This document shows, in pieces, positions 27,450 through 35,716 of a stretch of DNA of 50,906 nt. A model generated the notes under the pieces. It saw only the letters and a program-made list of their open reading frames with translations, was not told where the DNA came from and made no database searches. The translations under genes were made by a program, and so were the position numbers. The stretch is from Acidobacteriota bacterium (GTDB lineage Bacteria > Acidobacteriota > Terriglobia > Versatilivoradales > Versatilivoraceae): assembly GCA_028875575.1 (NCBI GenBank), contig JAPPDF010000086.1:1-50906 (forward strand), in the 5' to 3' direction. Position 1 is the first letter of the stretch. Each line of letters begins with the position of its first letter.

Positions 27450-28499
27450 TCAGTCGGTGGACTCGGACGTCTGAGCCGGGGGAACTGACAGCATTTTCCA
27501 GCCTTTCTTCTTCAGGGGCAGGAAGTAGTAGGCTTGAACCCGGGGAAATCTCTTCAGGTAGCCTTGAGCTTTCTTCGGGCCCATTACAAAAAGCGCATTG
27601 TCCAGGGCATCCCCCTCCGTCCCGGTTCCTGCCACCACGGCCACGCTGAGCAGGCCCTGGACGGGACGTCCGCTTCTGGGGTCCATGATATGGGAATAGG
27701 TCACGCCCTCGAAACTAAAGGAATTCTCATAGCTGCCTGAAATTGACAAGCACTGATTCTCGAGTGGGACGGTGAGGGCGCTCCTTCGGGGGTCGCGCGG
27801 AAAGGCCGGGTCCCGGACCTTGATTTTCCAGGCGGTCTTTCCGGGAGGAGTGCCCAACCCGAAAACCGTGCTGCCGCCCGCGCTCACCAGAGCGCTTTCG
27901 ATTCGGTTTTCTCTCAGGAGGCTCACTACCCGGTCCACCGCATACCCCTTGGCAATGCCTCCCAGGTCGAGAGCCATACCGTCCCGGCTGAACCGGACGG
28001 TACGCCGGTCGGGATCGAGGCTGAGCTTGCGGTAACCCACCTTCTGCAGCGCCCTGCGAAGCTCGGTCTCGGGCGGCAGGCGACCCTGGCCTCCGAAAAA
28101 TCCCCAAGCCCTCATCAACGGCTGCACGGTTACGTCGAAGGTCCCCTGGGATTGCCGGCTGAACGCCAGGCACCTTTGCAGGAAGTCAAACAGTTCCGGC
28201 TCCACCCGGACCGGTTCCCGACCCGCCCGCCGGTTGATGAATGAGACGGCGCTGTGCCGCTTGTAGACACTCATCAGGCGGTCGATGCGGTCCACCTCAG
28301 CGAAGGCGCTCTCCGCCACCAGCGGCAGGTCCTCCCGGCCGGCTCCGTAAAGCTGAATCCTGTAAGTGGTGCCCATGGAGGCATGACTGCCGCGGTAGAG
28401 GGCCACTGCCGGATCCGAACCGGGGGCGCCGAGGCTGCATAAAAGGGTCGGTGTCCCCACCAGGAACACCAGTATCTGCGCCAGGCATTTTGTCGCCAT
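27450..28499 (-). CDS. apbE: FAD:protein FMN transferase (ApbE)
   Basis: 349 residues with a signal peptide-like N terminus (LAQILVFLVGTPTLLCSLG). ApbE landmarks: MGTTYRIQLYGAG, EVDRIDRLMSVYKRHSAVSF, DLGGIAKGYAVDRVV, ALVSAGGSTVFGLG, the SHIMDPRSGRPVQ loop and GTEGDALDNALFVMG, where Asp/Thr hold Mg2+. It attaches FMN to threonine of periplasmic-side flavoproteins such as NqrB/NqrC or RnfG. No target gene is in the window. The 9-nt gap to the Gfo/Idh gene upstream suggests a shared transcript. Confidence 0.9.
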   Translation of the reverse strand: MATKCLAQILVFLVGTPTLLCSLGAPGSDPAVALYRGSHASMGTTYRIQLYGAGREDLPLVAESAFAEVDRIDRLMSVYKRHSAVSFINRRAGREPVRVEPELFDFLQRCLAFSRQSQGTFDVTVQPLMRAWGFFGGQGRLPPETELRRALQKVGYRKLSLDPDRRTVRFSRDGMALDLGGIAKGYAVDRVVSLLRENRIESALVSAGGSTVFGLGTPPGKTAWKIKVRDPAFPRDPRRSALTVPLENQCLSISGSYENSFSFEGVTYSHIMDPRSGRPVQGLLSVAVVAGTGTEGDALDNALFVMGPKKAQGYLKRFPRVQAYYFLPLKKKGWKMLSVPPAQTSESTD

Positions 28500-28508
28500 T
28501 GCGGGGCA

Positions 28509-29888
28509 CTAAACCTTTTGGGTGATCAGCTTCTGTTCCGGCTCACCGGGATGAGACTCCGGCCAGGTCACCCTTTCCTTGCGGTCCATGGCCCGATTGG
28601 CATAGATCACCGCCCGGGAGTCGGCGGCGCCCACGTCCAGATCGGCCAGCGGCTTCCTGCCCTGGCGGATGCACTCGAAGAAATGCTCATCCTCGGCCTG
28701 AATGGGATTGCGCTCGCGCTCGACCTCGATCACGCCCAGCTCGAGCAGCCAGCGGCGGGCATGCTCGACTTCGCGAGCCACGAATCCCCGGGACTCGACA
28801 GGAGGCTCCGACGTTATGGGAACCCCTCTGGCCTTCTCAAGGATGGTGGCTCCCGCCATCCAGTCCAGCTCCTTCGGAATGCTCGAGGACCCTTCGGCGG
28901 CAGGAGCCCCCCGAGCCAGTTTCTGAGGATAGAAGGTGGCTCTGGGATCGTTGCGTCCCAGTGTAATTTCTATGGTCCCCCGATCTCCCAAAATGGTTTC
29001 CGAAAATTCCAGGTGCCGGTTATGACCGATGGCGCTGAATAGAAACTTTTGTCCCCGGGGATACCCGTAAATCACGGCCACGTTGTCGTAGATCTCGCGG
29101 CCATCCTTCCAGTAGTCGTTGCCGCCGACCCCGGTGACGCTGACCGGCTCCGACTCGAAGGCCCAATTGGCGACGTCCGCCATGTGTGACCCCAGTTCCG
29201 CCATCAGGCCTCCCGAGTACTCCCGGTACATCCTCCAGTTGATGCTTCGTTCCAGCTCGGGATCGGGAACGGGTCGGCGCCAACTGGTATTTCGGTGCCA
29301 CTGGGCCCGGATGGTCATCACCCGACCCAGCACCCCGGTGTGAATCATGCGCATGGCATTGCGGTAGACCCCGCTGTAGCGCCGCTGAAGCCCTACCTGC
29401 AAAACCAGTTCGGGGTGGCGGCGTTTGGCCTCGTAGACCTTCGGAATCTCCTCTTCCTCTTTCATCAGGCACTTCTCAACGAAGACGTGCTTTCCGGCGC
29501 TCAAGGCCTCCAGCAGCATGGGAACGTGCAGATGGTAGGGGGTGGTGATGAACACCGCCTCGACGTCCTTGCGCTCCAGCACGCGCCGGTAGTCGCCCGC
29601 CTCGGTATCGGGCCGACCGCCAATCTCCTGGACCCCCTTGGCCAGGTTGGGTGGGTAGGTGTCGCACAGGACGGCGCACCTCCCGGACTTCAGGGTGCTC
29701 AGGTTCCTCAAGTGGTTTCTCCCCTGAGAGCCGGTGCCGATCAGGGCGTAAACCACGGGCGAATCCAGGTTCCGGGCTGAAATAAACGCAGGAGCCGCGG
29801 TCTGAGAGGCCGTTGCGGCCGCGGCGGCCATGGAGTTCTTCAGAAAGCGGCGGCGGTCGATGGACGAATGATGCCGGCGGTCAGACAT
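28509..29888 (-). CDS. Gfo/Idh/MocA-family oxidoreductase with Tat leader
   Basis: 459 residues. The N terminus RRRFLKNSMAAAAATASQTAAPAFI is a twin-arginine leader, so it is probably exported folded. The dinucleotide fold follows as YALIGTGSQGRNHLRNL, with VEKCLMKEEEEIPKVYEAKRRHP containing the catalytic EKP-like motif changed to EKC, then a GFO_IDH C-terminal domain (ELGSHMADVANWAF). These exported members are common in Planctomycetes and Acidobacteria and usually act on sugars. The cofactor and substrate are unknown. It probably shares a transcript with apbE. Confidence 0.88.
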   Translation of the reverse strand: MSDRRHHSSIDRRRFLKNSMAAAAATASQTAAPAFISARNLDSPVVYALIGTGSQGRNHLRNLSTLKSGRCAVLCDTYPPNLAKGVQEIGGRPDTEAGDYRRVLERKDVEAVFITTPYHLHVPMLLEALSAGKHVFVEKCLMKEEEEIPKVYEAKRRHPELVLQVGLQRRYSGVYRNAMRMIHTGVLGRVMTIRAQWHRNTSWRRPVPDPELERSINWRMYREYSGGLMAELGSHMADVANWAFESEPVSVTGVGGNDYWKDGREIYDNVAVIYGYPRGQKFLFSAIGHNRHLEFSETILGDRGTIEITLGRNDPRATFYPQKLARGAPAAEGSSSIPKELDWMAGATILEKARGVPITSEPPVESRGFVAREVEHARRWLLELGVIEVERERNPIQAEDEHFFECIRQGRKPLADLDVGAADSRAVIYANRAMDRKERVTWPESHPGEPEQKLITQKV

Positions 29889-30021
29889 TCAATTCCCCCT
29901 TTTGAGTGCAGGCCCGGAGCGATCGAGCCGATCGAGGAAGCACCGTGGCGCCACCCTGACTTACCTGCAACACGGGCAATCACAGTGTATTCCCTTTCAC
30001 ACCGAAACCAAAGCATAGCCG

Positions 30022-30027
30022 GTATAA
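30022..30027 (+). promoter_or_regulatory. TATAAT -10 box, suggesting leaderless transcription
   Basis: A perfect TATAAT ends 7 bases before the GTG start of the M20 peptidase at 30035, so transcription would start at or next to the start codon. No ribosome-binding site lies in between. The -35 region is poor, with no TTGACA-like hexamer at the usual distance. Confidence 0.5.
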
Positions 30028-30034
30028 TCGCACC

Positions 30035-31210
30035 GTGACTTCACTGCAACAGACCTTCAATCGTTCGCTGGACATACTCTTCGAACTGATCCGGATTGAA
30101 TCGGTCAACCCTACCCTGGTGTCCGGAGGGGCCGGAGAGCAAGCCATCGCCGAACATCTTTCCGGCCTGCTGAAAAGCGAGGGCATCCGTAGCGAACTGC
30201 AGCCGGTCGCCCCGGGCCGATTCAACGTGTTGGCCACGGTGCAAGGGTCGAGCCCCGGACCCAGAGTGCTCCTCAACGGACACCTGGACACGGTGAGCAT
30301 TGCCGGGATGAAACAACCCCTGGTGCCGGTTCTCAACGAGGGGCGAGTCTATGGACGGGGGGCGCAGGACATGAAGGGCGGGCTGGCCGCAGCGGTCGCG
30401 GCCCTGTTGGCGTTGTCCCGGCACAGGCAAGACTGGAAGGGCGAGGTCGTGCTGGCAGCCGTGGCCGACGAGGAGGACTTGAGCCTGGGAACCATCCGGT
30501 TTCTGGAGCGTTGGCCGCGGGACAGACCCTTCGATTTCGCGCTGGTGCTGGAACCGACCGATCTTCAGGTGGCCACGGCCCACAAGGGGTTTGCCTGGGT
30601 TGAAGTCACGACTTACGGGAAGGCAGCCCACGGCAGCCGGCCGGCCGACGGCGTGGATGCCATCCGCCTGATGGGCCAGGTCCTGGGCCACCTGGACCGA
30701 CTGGACCGAGATCTGCAGAGCCATCCCCTTCACCGTCTCTTGGGATCGGGCTCGCTGCACGCCTCTCTGATCCAGGGCGGCCGTCAATGGAGCAGCTACC
30801 CAGACCGCTGCCGATTGAAATACGAGCGAAGGACCGTTCCGCCTGAAACCCGGGAGACGGTCGAAACCGAATTTCGACACATCCTTCAGACTTGCCGCCA
30901 GCAGGATCCTCACTTCCGCGGGGAGGCCTCGCTGGTCTGCGCGCGAGAACCCTTTGAAGCCGACCCCGAACAGGTGGTCCTGCAGCGTTTCTATCGCACC
31001 GCCCAATCCCAAAGGCCCCGGGAGGTTGGGTGGGGCAGCGTTTCATTCTGGACCGACGCTGCCCTGTTGGCGGCCGCCGCGATCCCGACTCTGGTCTTCG
31101 GTCCTCGAGGGGCCGGGCTGCATTCCCTGGAAGAATACGTGGAAGCTGAGGACCTCGGCGACTGCGCCGAGATCATCTATCGTTTCGTGACCCAAGCCCA
31201 TGCCAACTAG
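30035..31210 (+). CDS. M20-family peptidase/deacylase (ArgE/DapE-like)
   Basis: 391 residues from a GTG start. Zinc-site signatures: LLNGHLDTVSIAG (His and Asp), GRGAQDMKGGLAAAVA (Asp of the bridging pair), AVADEEDLSLG (the Glu-Glu catalytic pair), LEPTDLQVATAHKG and the C-terminal GPRGAGLHSLEEYVE (His). These fit ArgE/DapE/ACY1 hydrolases that cleave N-acyl amino acids; the exact substrate is not evident. A TATAAT seven bases upstream and no ribosome site suggest a leaderless message. The stop codon overlaps the stop of the convergent prenyl synthase in a CTAG (31207-31210). Confidence 0.88.
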   Translation: MTSLQQTFNRSLDILFELIRIESVNPTLVSGGAGEQAIAEHLSGLLKSEGIRSELQPVAPGRFNVLATVQGSSPGPRVLLNGHLDTVSIAGMKQPLVPVLNEGRVYGRGAQDMKGGLAAAVAALLALSRHRQDWKGEVVLAAVADEEDLSLGTIRFLERWPRDRPFDFALVLEPTDLQVATAHKGFAWVEVTTYGKAAHGSRPADGVDAIRLMGQVLGHLDRLDRDLQSHPLHRLLGSGSLHASLIQGGRQWSSYPDRCRLKYERRTVPPETRETVETEFRHILQTCRQQDPHFRGEASLVCAREPFEADPEQVVLQRFYRTAQSQRPREVGWGSVSFWTDAALLAAAAIPTLVFGPRGAGLHSLEEYVEAEDLGDCAEIIYRFVTQAHAN

Positions 31211-32181
31211 CGGTCGCGGTCCAGAATCATTCGGGGGATGGCCTGCAGTGCCTGCCGGTAGGGGGAGGCGGGGAAACATTCCATGGCTGATTCAGCTCTC
31301 GCGGCGAACTCCTCTGCACGTTTCCGAGCTTTCTCCAGGACACGGTACCGTGTCACGATGGCAAGGATTTCCTCCTTGGAGACCGAGCGAAACGCCTTCT
31401 CCCGAAGGACCGTCTCGATCTTGCGGGACTCAGCCCGATCGCAGGTCTGAAGGGCGTACACCAGCGGCAACGTCATTTTGCCCTCCTTCAGGTCGCTTCC
31501 CACCGGCTTGCCCAGAACCCGTTGGGAAGAGCTCAAGTCGAGGATGTCGTCGGTGACCTGGAAGACCAGCCCCAGACTCAGGCCAAATTCACCCAATGCC
31601 CGTTCCTGCTCATCGCTCACTTTACCCAGCAACCCTCCGATTCTGGCGCAGCCGGAAAACAGATGAGCTGTCTTGCGCCGGGCGATATCCAGCACCTGCT
31701 GCTCGCTGACCTTGGGACTTCCATCCAGGGAAAGCTGAATCAATTCCCCCTCCACCATTCTTTGGGTCAAGTCGATCAGGATGTCCAGAATGCGAAAGTT
31801 ACGTTCCTGCAGCGCCACGTAGAAGGACTGCATGTAGAGCCAATCGCCGACAAGCACCGTGACTTGATTGCCCCATTTGTGGTTGGCGCTGGAGCGCCCC
31901 CGGCGAACCCTTGCCCCATCGATGATGTCGTCATGAACCAGAGTGGCAGTGTGAATGAACTCGACGACGGCAGCCAGCTTGATGGCCGACCGGTTGACCT
32001 GGCCGCAGAGCTTGGTGCAGAGCAGCAGCAGGCTGGGACGAATGCGCTTTCCGCCACCTTCCTGCAGGTATTTGCCGATCTCCTCGATGGTGCCAACCGA
32101 AGAATGGCGCTGGCGCGCAAACTCCCCCTCGACCTGCCGCAATTCGTCTTTGACCAGTTGGAAAATCTCTCGAGGCTGCAC
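31207..32181 (-). CDS. Long-chain polyprenyl diphosphate synthase
   Basis: 324 residues. First aspartate-rich motif in VHDDIIDGARVRRG (DDxxD) and second in FQVTDDILDLSS (DDxxD), with GGGKRIRPSLLLL and KTAHLFSGC as family hallmarks. This is the trans-prenyltransferase type that makes the C35-C45 tail of menaquinone or similar quinones; the exact chain length cannot be read. The start is GTG, directly after the tatD stop (TGAGTG). It is the last gene of the kdsB-to-prenyl synthase run, and its stop overlaps the convergent M20 gene by 4 nt. Confidence 0.9.
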   Translation of the reverse strand: MQPREIFQLVKDELRQVEGEFARQRHSSVGTIEEIGKYLQEGGGKRIRPSLLLLCTKLCGQVNRSAIKLAAVVEFIHTATLVHDDIIDGARVRRGRSSANHKWGNQVTVLVGDWLYMQSFYVALQERNFRILDILIDLTQRMVEGELIQLSLDGSPKVSEQQVLDIARRKTAHLFSGCARIGGLLGKVSDEQERALGEFGLSLGLVFQVTDDILDLSSSQRVLGKPVGSDLKEGKMTLPLVYALQTCDRAESRKIETVLREKAFRSVSKEEILAIVTRYRVLEKARKRAEEFAARAESAMECFPASPYRQALQAIPRMILDRDR

Positions 32182-33009
32182 TCAAACCCTTCCGGTAACT
32201 GATTTGGATAGGCCTTGATCGGACCGGGACCCGGACGCCGGGTGGAATAGCCGCTGATAGTTCTCCGTCGTACACTTGGCGACGGTATCCAGGCTGACCT
32301 GCTTGACCTCTGCCAAGACCCTGGCCGTTTCCACCACAAAGGCCGGTTCGCTGCGTCTTCCGCGGAAAGGAACCGGAGCCAGATAGGGAGCATCCGTCTC
32401 GATCAATAGCCGGTCCATGGGCACGGCCTGGGCCACCTGGCGGATGTCCTGGGCCTTGGGAAAGGTCAACAGTCCCGAAAACGAGATGTGAAATCCCATC
32501 TCCAGACAGTTTCGGGCCATGGCCAGGCTGCCGCTGAAACAGTGCATCACACCAGCCGAACCGCCACTTGCGTAGTGCTCGCCCAGAATCTCCAGTGTCC
32601 GGGCTTCGGCCTCCCTGGTGTGAATCACGACCGGTAGACCCACCTCCCGAGCCAGAGCCAGTTGGCGGGAAAATACCTCCTCCTGCTCTTCTGGTGGGGA
32701 ATTGTGATAGTGGAAGTCCAATCCGATTTCTCCCCACGCAACCAGTCTGCCCGACTGCGCCAGACGGACGAGATAGTCCAGACTCAGCTCCGAGGCCAGG
32801 CGCGCCTCGTGCGGATGTATGCCCGCAGCCACATCCAGGTCATTCTCACGTTCTCCCAGCAGAACCGCCTTCTCGGTTTTGACCGGATCCACCCCGTCCC
32901 CGATGACCAGCACGCGTTCTATCAAAGCTGCACGGGCTCGATCCAGAACCGAGGGGAGGTCCGATTGAAACTCGGCTTCCGCCAGATGGGCATGGGAATC
33001 AATGAACAT
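32182..33009 (-). CDS. tatD: TatD-family metal-dependent DNase/hydrolase
   Basis: 275 residues from the ATG at 33009, where the family N terminus MFIDSHAHLAEAEF begins; the longer frame to 33060 is inside dedA. Metal ligands are seen in SHAHL, GIHPHEA, GEIGLDFHYH, VIHTREA, MHCFSG and LIETDAPYLAP. TatD proteins are 3'-5' exonucleases or deacylase-like phosphodiesterases; the family name does not imply Tat export. The start shares one base with the dedA stop (TGATG), and its stop abuts the GTG start of the prenyl synthase, so the three are tightly coupled. Confidence 0.9.
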   Translation of the reverse strand: MFIDSHAHLAEAEFQSDLPSVLDRARAALIERVLVIGDGVDPVKTEKAVLLGERENDLDVAAGIHPHEARLASELSLDYLVRLAQSGRLVAWGEIGLDFHYHNSPPEEQEEVFSRQLALAREVGLPVVIHTREAEARTLEILGEHYASGGSAGVMHCFSGSLAMARNCLEMGFHISFSGLLTFPKAQDIRQVAQAVPMDRLLIETDAPYLAPVPFRGRRSEPAFVVETARVLAEVKQVSLDTVAKCTTENYQRLFHPASGSRSDQGLSKSVTGRV

Positions 33010-33659
33010 CAGCTTGGTGGCGATTTCCCGGCTCTTTCCCTGATCCGGTGTCGCGCCCATTCAAAGAGAATAGGCGTAATCGACAGGAAAACGATCAGCA
33101 GGACCACCTTTTCCAGGTTGTCGCGAATCCAGGCCACCTGACCCAGGTAATAGCCGGCCAGGACCATCGACACCACCCAAAAGATACCACCAAACACATT
33201 GAAGGCGGCAAAGCGAGGGTAGGACATCTGTCCAATGCCCGCCACAACCGGCGCAAAGGTTCGGGCGAAGGGCACGAAGCGGGCCAGAACGATCGCCTTG
33301 CCTCCGTGCTTCTCGTAGAACTCCCGGGCGTAATGGAGGTGCTTCCTGCGAAACCAGAAGCTGTCTTCCCTCTTGTAGAGAGCCACCCCGGTTCGGTGGC
33401 CGATGGCATAACCCACGGCATCACCGACGATGGCCATCACACTCAGCAGAATCATCAGTTTGGTGACGTCGAAGAATCCTCTTGCGGCCACCAGGCCCGC
33501 CAGGAACAGCAGGGAGTCTCCTGGCAGGAAAAAACCGATAAACAAGCCGGTTTCGGCAAACACGATGGCCGCCAGCACCAGGTAACCACCCGATCGAATC
33601 AGGTCGGTCAGCTTGTCCGGGTTGTAGAGACTTTCGAAAAACTCGAGTATCGCTTCCAA
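33009..33659 (-). CDS. DedA-family membrane protein
   Basis: 216 residues with about five hydrophobic segments. Family hallmarks: IVFAETGLFIGFFLPGDSLLFLAG, GDAVGYAIGHRTG, YEKHGGKAIVLARFVPFARTFAPVVAGIGQM and FNVFGGIFWV. DedA proteins act in membrane homeostasis, probably as lipid-carrier or lipid transporters driven by the proton gradient. It lies 13 nt after metG and overlaps tatD by one base. The charged motif in ARFVPFARTFAP is intact, so it looks functional. Confidence 0.9.
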   Translation of the reverse strand: MEAILEFFESLYNPDKLTDLIRSGGYLVLAAIVFAETGLFIGFFLPGDSLLFLAGLVAARGFFDVTKLMILLSVMAIVGDAVGYAIGHRTGVALYKREDSFWFRRKHLHYAREFYEKHGGKAIVLARFVPFARTFAPVVAGIGQMSYPRFAAFNVFGGIFWVVSMVLAGYYLGQVAWIRDNLEKVVLLIVFLSITPILFEWARHRIRERAGKSPPS

Positions 33660-33672
33660 GAAACCCCTAGCC

Positions 33673-35682
33673 CTATTTCAGGCGAGCCCCGTTGGGAACC
33701 TCCTCCAGAAAGGTTGCCAACACCGGTCTGTCTTCCTTTCCTACCGACGCCGCCAGCAGCATTCCGTTGGATTCCAGTCCCCGCAGCTTGCGCGGCTGCA
33801 GGTTGGCCACCACTATGATCTTCTTTCCAACCAGACTCTCGGCGGGATAGGCGTGGGCGATTCCAGCCACAATCTGACGGGTTTCCCGTCCCAGATCCAC
33901 GCTCAGCCGCAGGAGGCGGTCGGCGCCCTTGACCTTTTCGGCCTCAACCACCTGGCCCACCCGCAGATCGACCTTGACAAAGTCTTCAATGGAGATGGTC
34001 TTGCCGTCGGCGGGTGACGGAGCCGAAGTCTTGGCGGAAGCCGGCCCCTGTGCGGCCTCCTTTCGGACCGGCGAAGGCTTTTTCTTGTCCCGGCTGACAG
34101 TGGACTGCTTCTGCCCGCCGCCGGAGTCGAAAAGCGAGTCCAGCACAGCCTTCCTGTCCAGGCGCGGGAAAACGGCCGTGATTTCACCCAACTTGTTTCC
34201 CGACAACTCCCGGCTCCATTGCAACCGGTCCAGCCGTTGAAGGTTCAACGCTTCCCGTTGCCCCAACTGTTTCCAGACCTTGAGGCAACTGGCCGGCAAC
34301 ACCGGAGCCAGCAGGACAGTGACGATCCGGACCACTTCGGCACAGGTATGGAGAATGGTCGCCAGGCGGGGCCGCTGGGCCTCGTCTCCCGCCAAGGTCC
34401 AGGGAGCGCACACATTGATGTACTTGTTGGTGCGGGAAAGCAATTCCCAAACCGCCTCCAGGGCTCTGCTGAAGGCCAACCGGTCCATATGGCCTTGATA
34501 GGCCTCAATGGTGGCCACGGCATGTTTCTTCAGTTCGTCCTCCAGCGACGAAGGCTCAGCAGAGGGGGGCGGAACGGTGTCGCCGAAATTCCTGGAGATC
34601 AGAGCCAAGGTCCGGGAGACCAGGTTGCCCAAATCGTTGGCCAGATCGCTGTTGGTCCTCTGAATCATGGCCTGGTAGGAAAAGTTGCCGTCAGCTCCAA
34701 AGGGGATCTCTCGCAGCAGAAAATACCGGACCGCATCCGGACCGAAATGATTGAGCAGCAGATGGGGATTGATGACGTTGCCGCGAGACTTGGACATCTT
34801 CGCTTCGTCCTTGAGCCACCAGCCGTGGGCATGGACACGTTCGGGAAGCGGGAGGCCGGCTGCCGACAGGAAGGCCGGCCAATAGACGGTGTGAAAGCGA
34901 ATGATGTCCTTTCCTACCAATTGAACCTGGGCCGGCCAGTACTTGCGGAACTGGTCCTGCTCCTTGCTGTTCCCGAATCCGATTCCCGAGAGGTACCCCA
35001 CCAGGGCGTCAAACCAGACGTAGATCACGTGGTTGTCGGCGACGGGAACGGGAATGCCCCACTTGACCGAGGTCCGACTGACGGACAGGTCCTTGAGGCC
35101 ATCGCTGACGAAGCGAATCACTTCGTTGCGACGAGAGGGCGGGTTGATGAACTCGGGGTGTTTTTCGTAGTGATCCAGAAGCTGCTTCTGAAAGGCAGAC
35201 AGCTTGAAGAAATAGCTCTCCTCGGTGACGCGCTCGGTAGGGCGCTGGCAGACGTCGCAGTCGGGAGCCGATTCCGCTTCGGGGGCAAACAGGTTGCAGG
35301 GAATGCAGTACCAGCCCGAATACTCGCCCTTGTAAATGAAACCGTTGTCGAAGGCGCGCTGAAACACCTCGGTTGCCGCAGCGTAGTGGCTCTTGCTGGT
35401 GGTCCGAATGAAACAATCGTAATCCACCCCGAATCGCGACCACAACTTTCGATAGGCTCCCGCGTTGCGATCGGCCAGCACCTCAGGCGACACCCGGTGG
35501 GTTGCGGCGGCTCGCTCGATGTTCTGGCCATGCTCATCGGTGCCGGTGAGAAAGCACACGTCACAGCCTTGCATTCGCTTGTAGCGGCTCAAGCAATCGG
35601 CCACCAGGGTGGTATAGGTGTGTCCCAGATGCGGTCGGGCATTCACGTAGTAGAGAGGGGTGGTGATGTAGAAGGTATCCAT
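33673..35682 (-). CDS. metG: Methionyl-tRNA synthetase
   Basis: 669 residues from the ATG at 35682; the open frame reaches back into larC but that extension is a shadow. Class I core with HLGH (18-21) as HIGH motif, a zinc knuckle with cysteine pairs in WYCIPCNLF and DCDVCQRP, and KMSKSRGN as the KMSKS loop. The C terminus carries a tRNA-binding EMAP/Trbp111 domain (VKVDLRVGQVVEAEKVKGADRLL) reached through a Lys/Pro-rich linker. It charges initiator and elongator tRNA-Met. It lies 34 nt after larC and 13 nt before dedA, in one apparent operon. Confidence 0.95.
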   Translation of the reverse strand: MDTFYITTPLYYVNARPHLGHTYTTLVADCLSRYKRMQGCDVCFLTGTDEHGQNIERAAATHRVSPEVLADRNAGAYRKLWSRFGVDYDCFIRTTSKSHYAAATEVFQRAFDNGFIYKGEYSGWYCIPCNLFAPEAESAPDCDVCQRPTERVTEESYFFKLSAFQKQLLDHYEKHPEFINPPSRRNEVIRFVSDGLKDLSVSRTSVKWGIPVPVADNHVIYVWFDALVGYLSGIGFGNSKEQDQFRKYWPAQVQLVGKDIIRFHTVYWPAFLSAAGLPLPERVHAHGWWLKDEAKMSKSRGNVINPHLLLNHFGPDAVRYFLLREIPFGADGNFSYQAMIQRTNSDLANDLGNLVSRTLALISRNFGDTVPPPSAEPSSLEDELKKHAVATIEAYQGHMDRLAFSRALEAVWELLSRTNKYINVCAPWTLAGDEAQRPRLATILHTCAEVVRIVTVLLAPVLPASCLKVWKQLGQREALNLQRLDRLQWSRELSGNKLGEITAVFPRLDRKAVLDSLFDSGGGQKQSTVSRDKKKPSPVRKEAAQGPASAKTSAPSPADGKTISIEDFVKVDLRVGQVVEAEKVKGADRLLRLSVDLGRETRQIVAGIAHAYPAESLVGKKIIVVANLQPRKLRGLESNGMLLAASVGKEDRPVLATFLEEVPNGARLK

Positions 35683-35716
35683 TGAAGTCGCGGGCCGCAG
35701 GCTGCTGACGTCCTTT

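Noticed and set aside
34219-35685. 488-codon plus-strand open frame
   Set aside because: Antisense to metG, which has all class I synthetase motifs.
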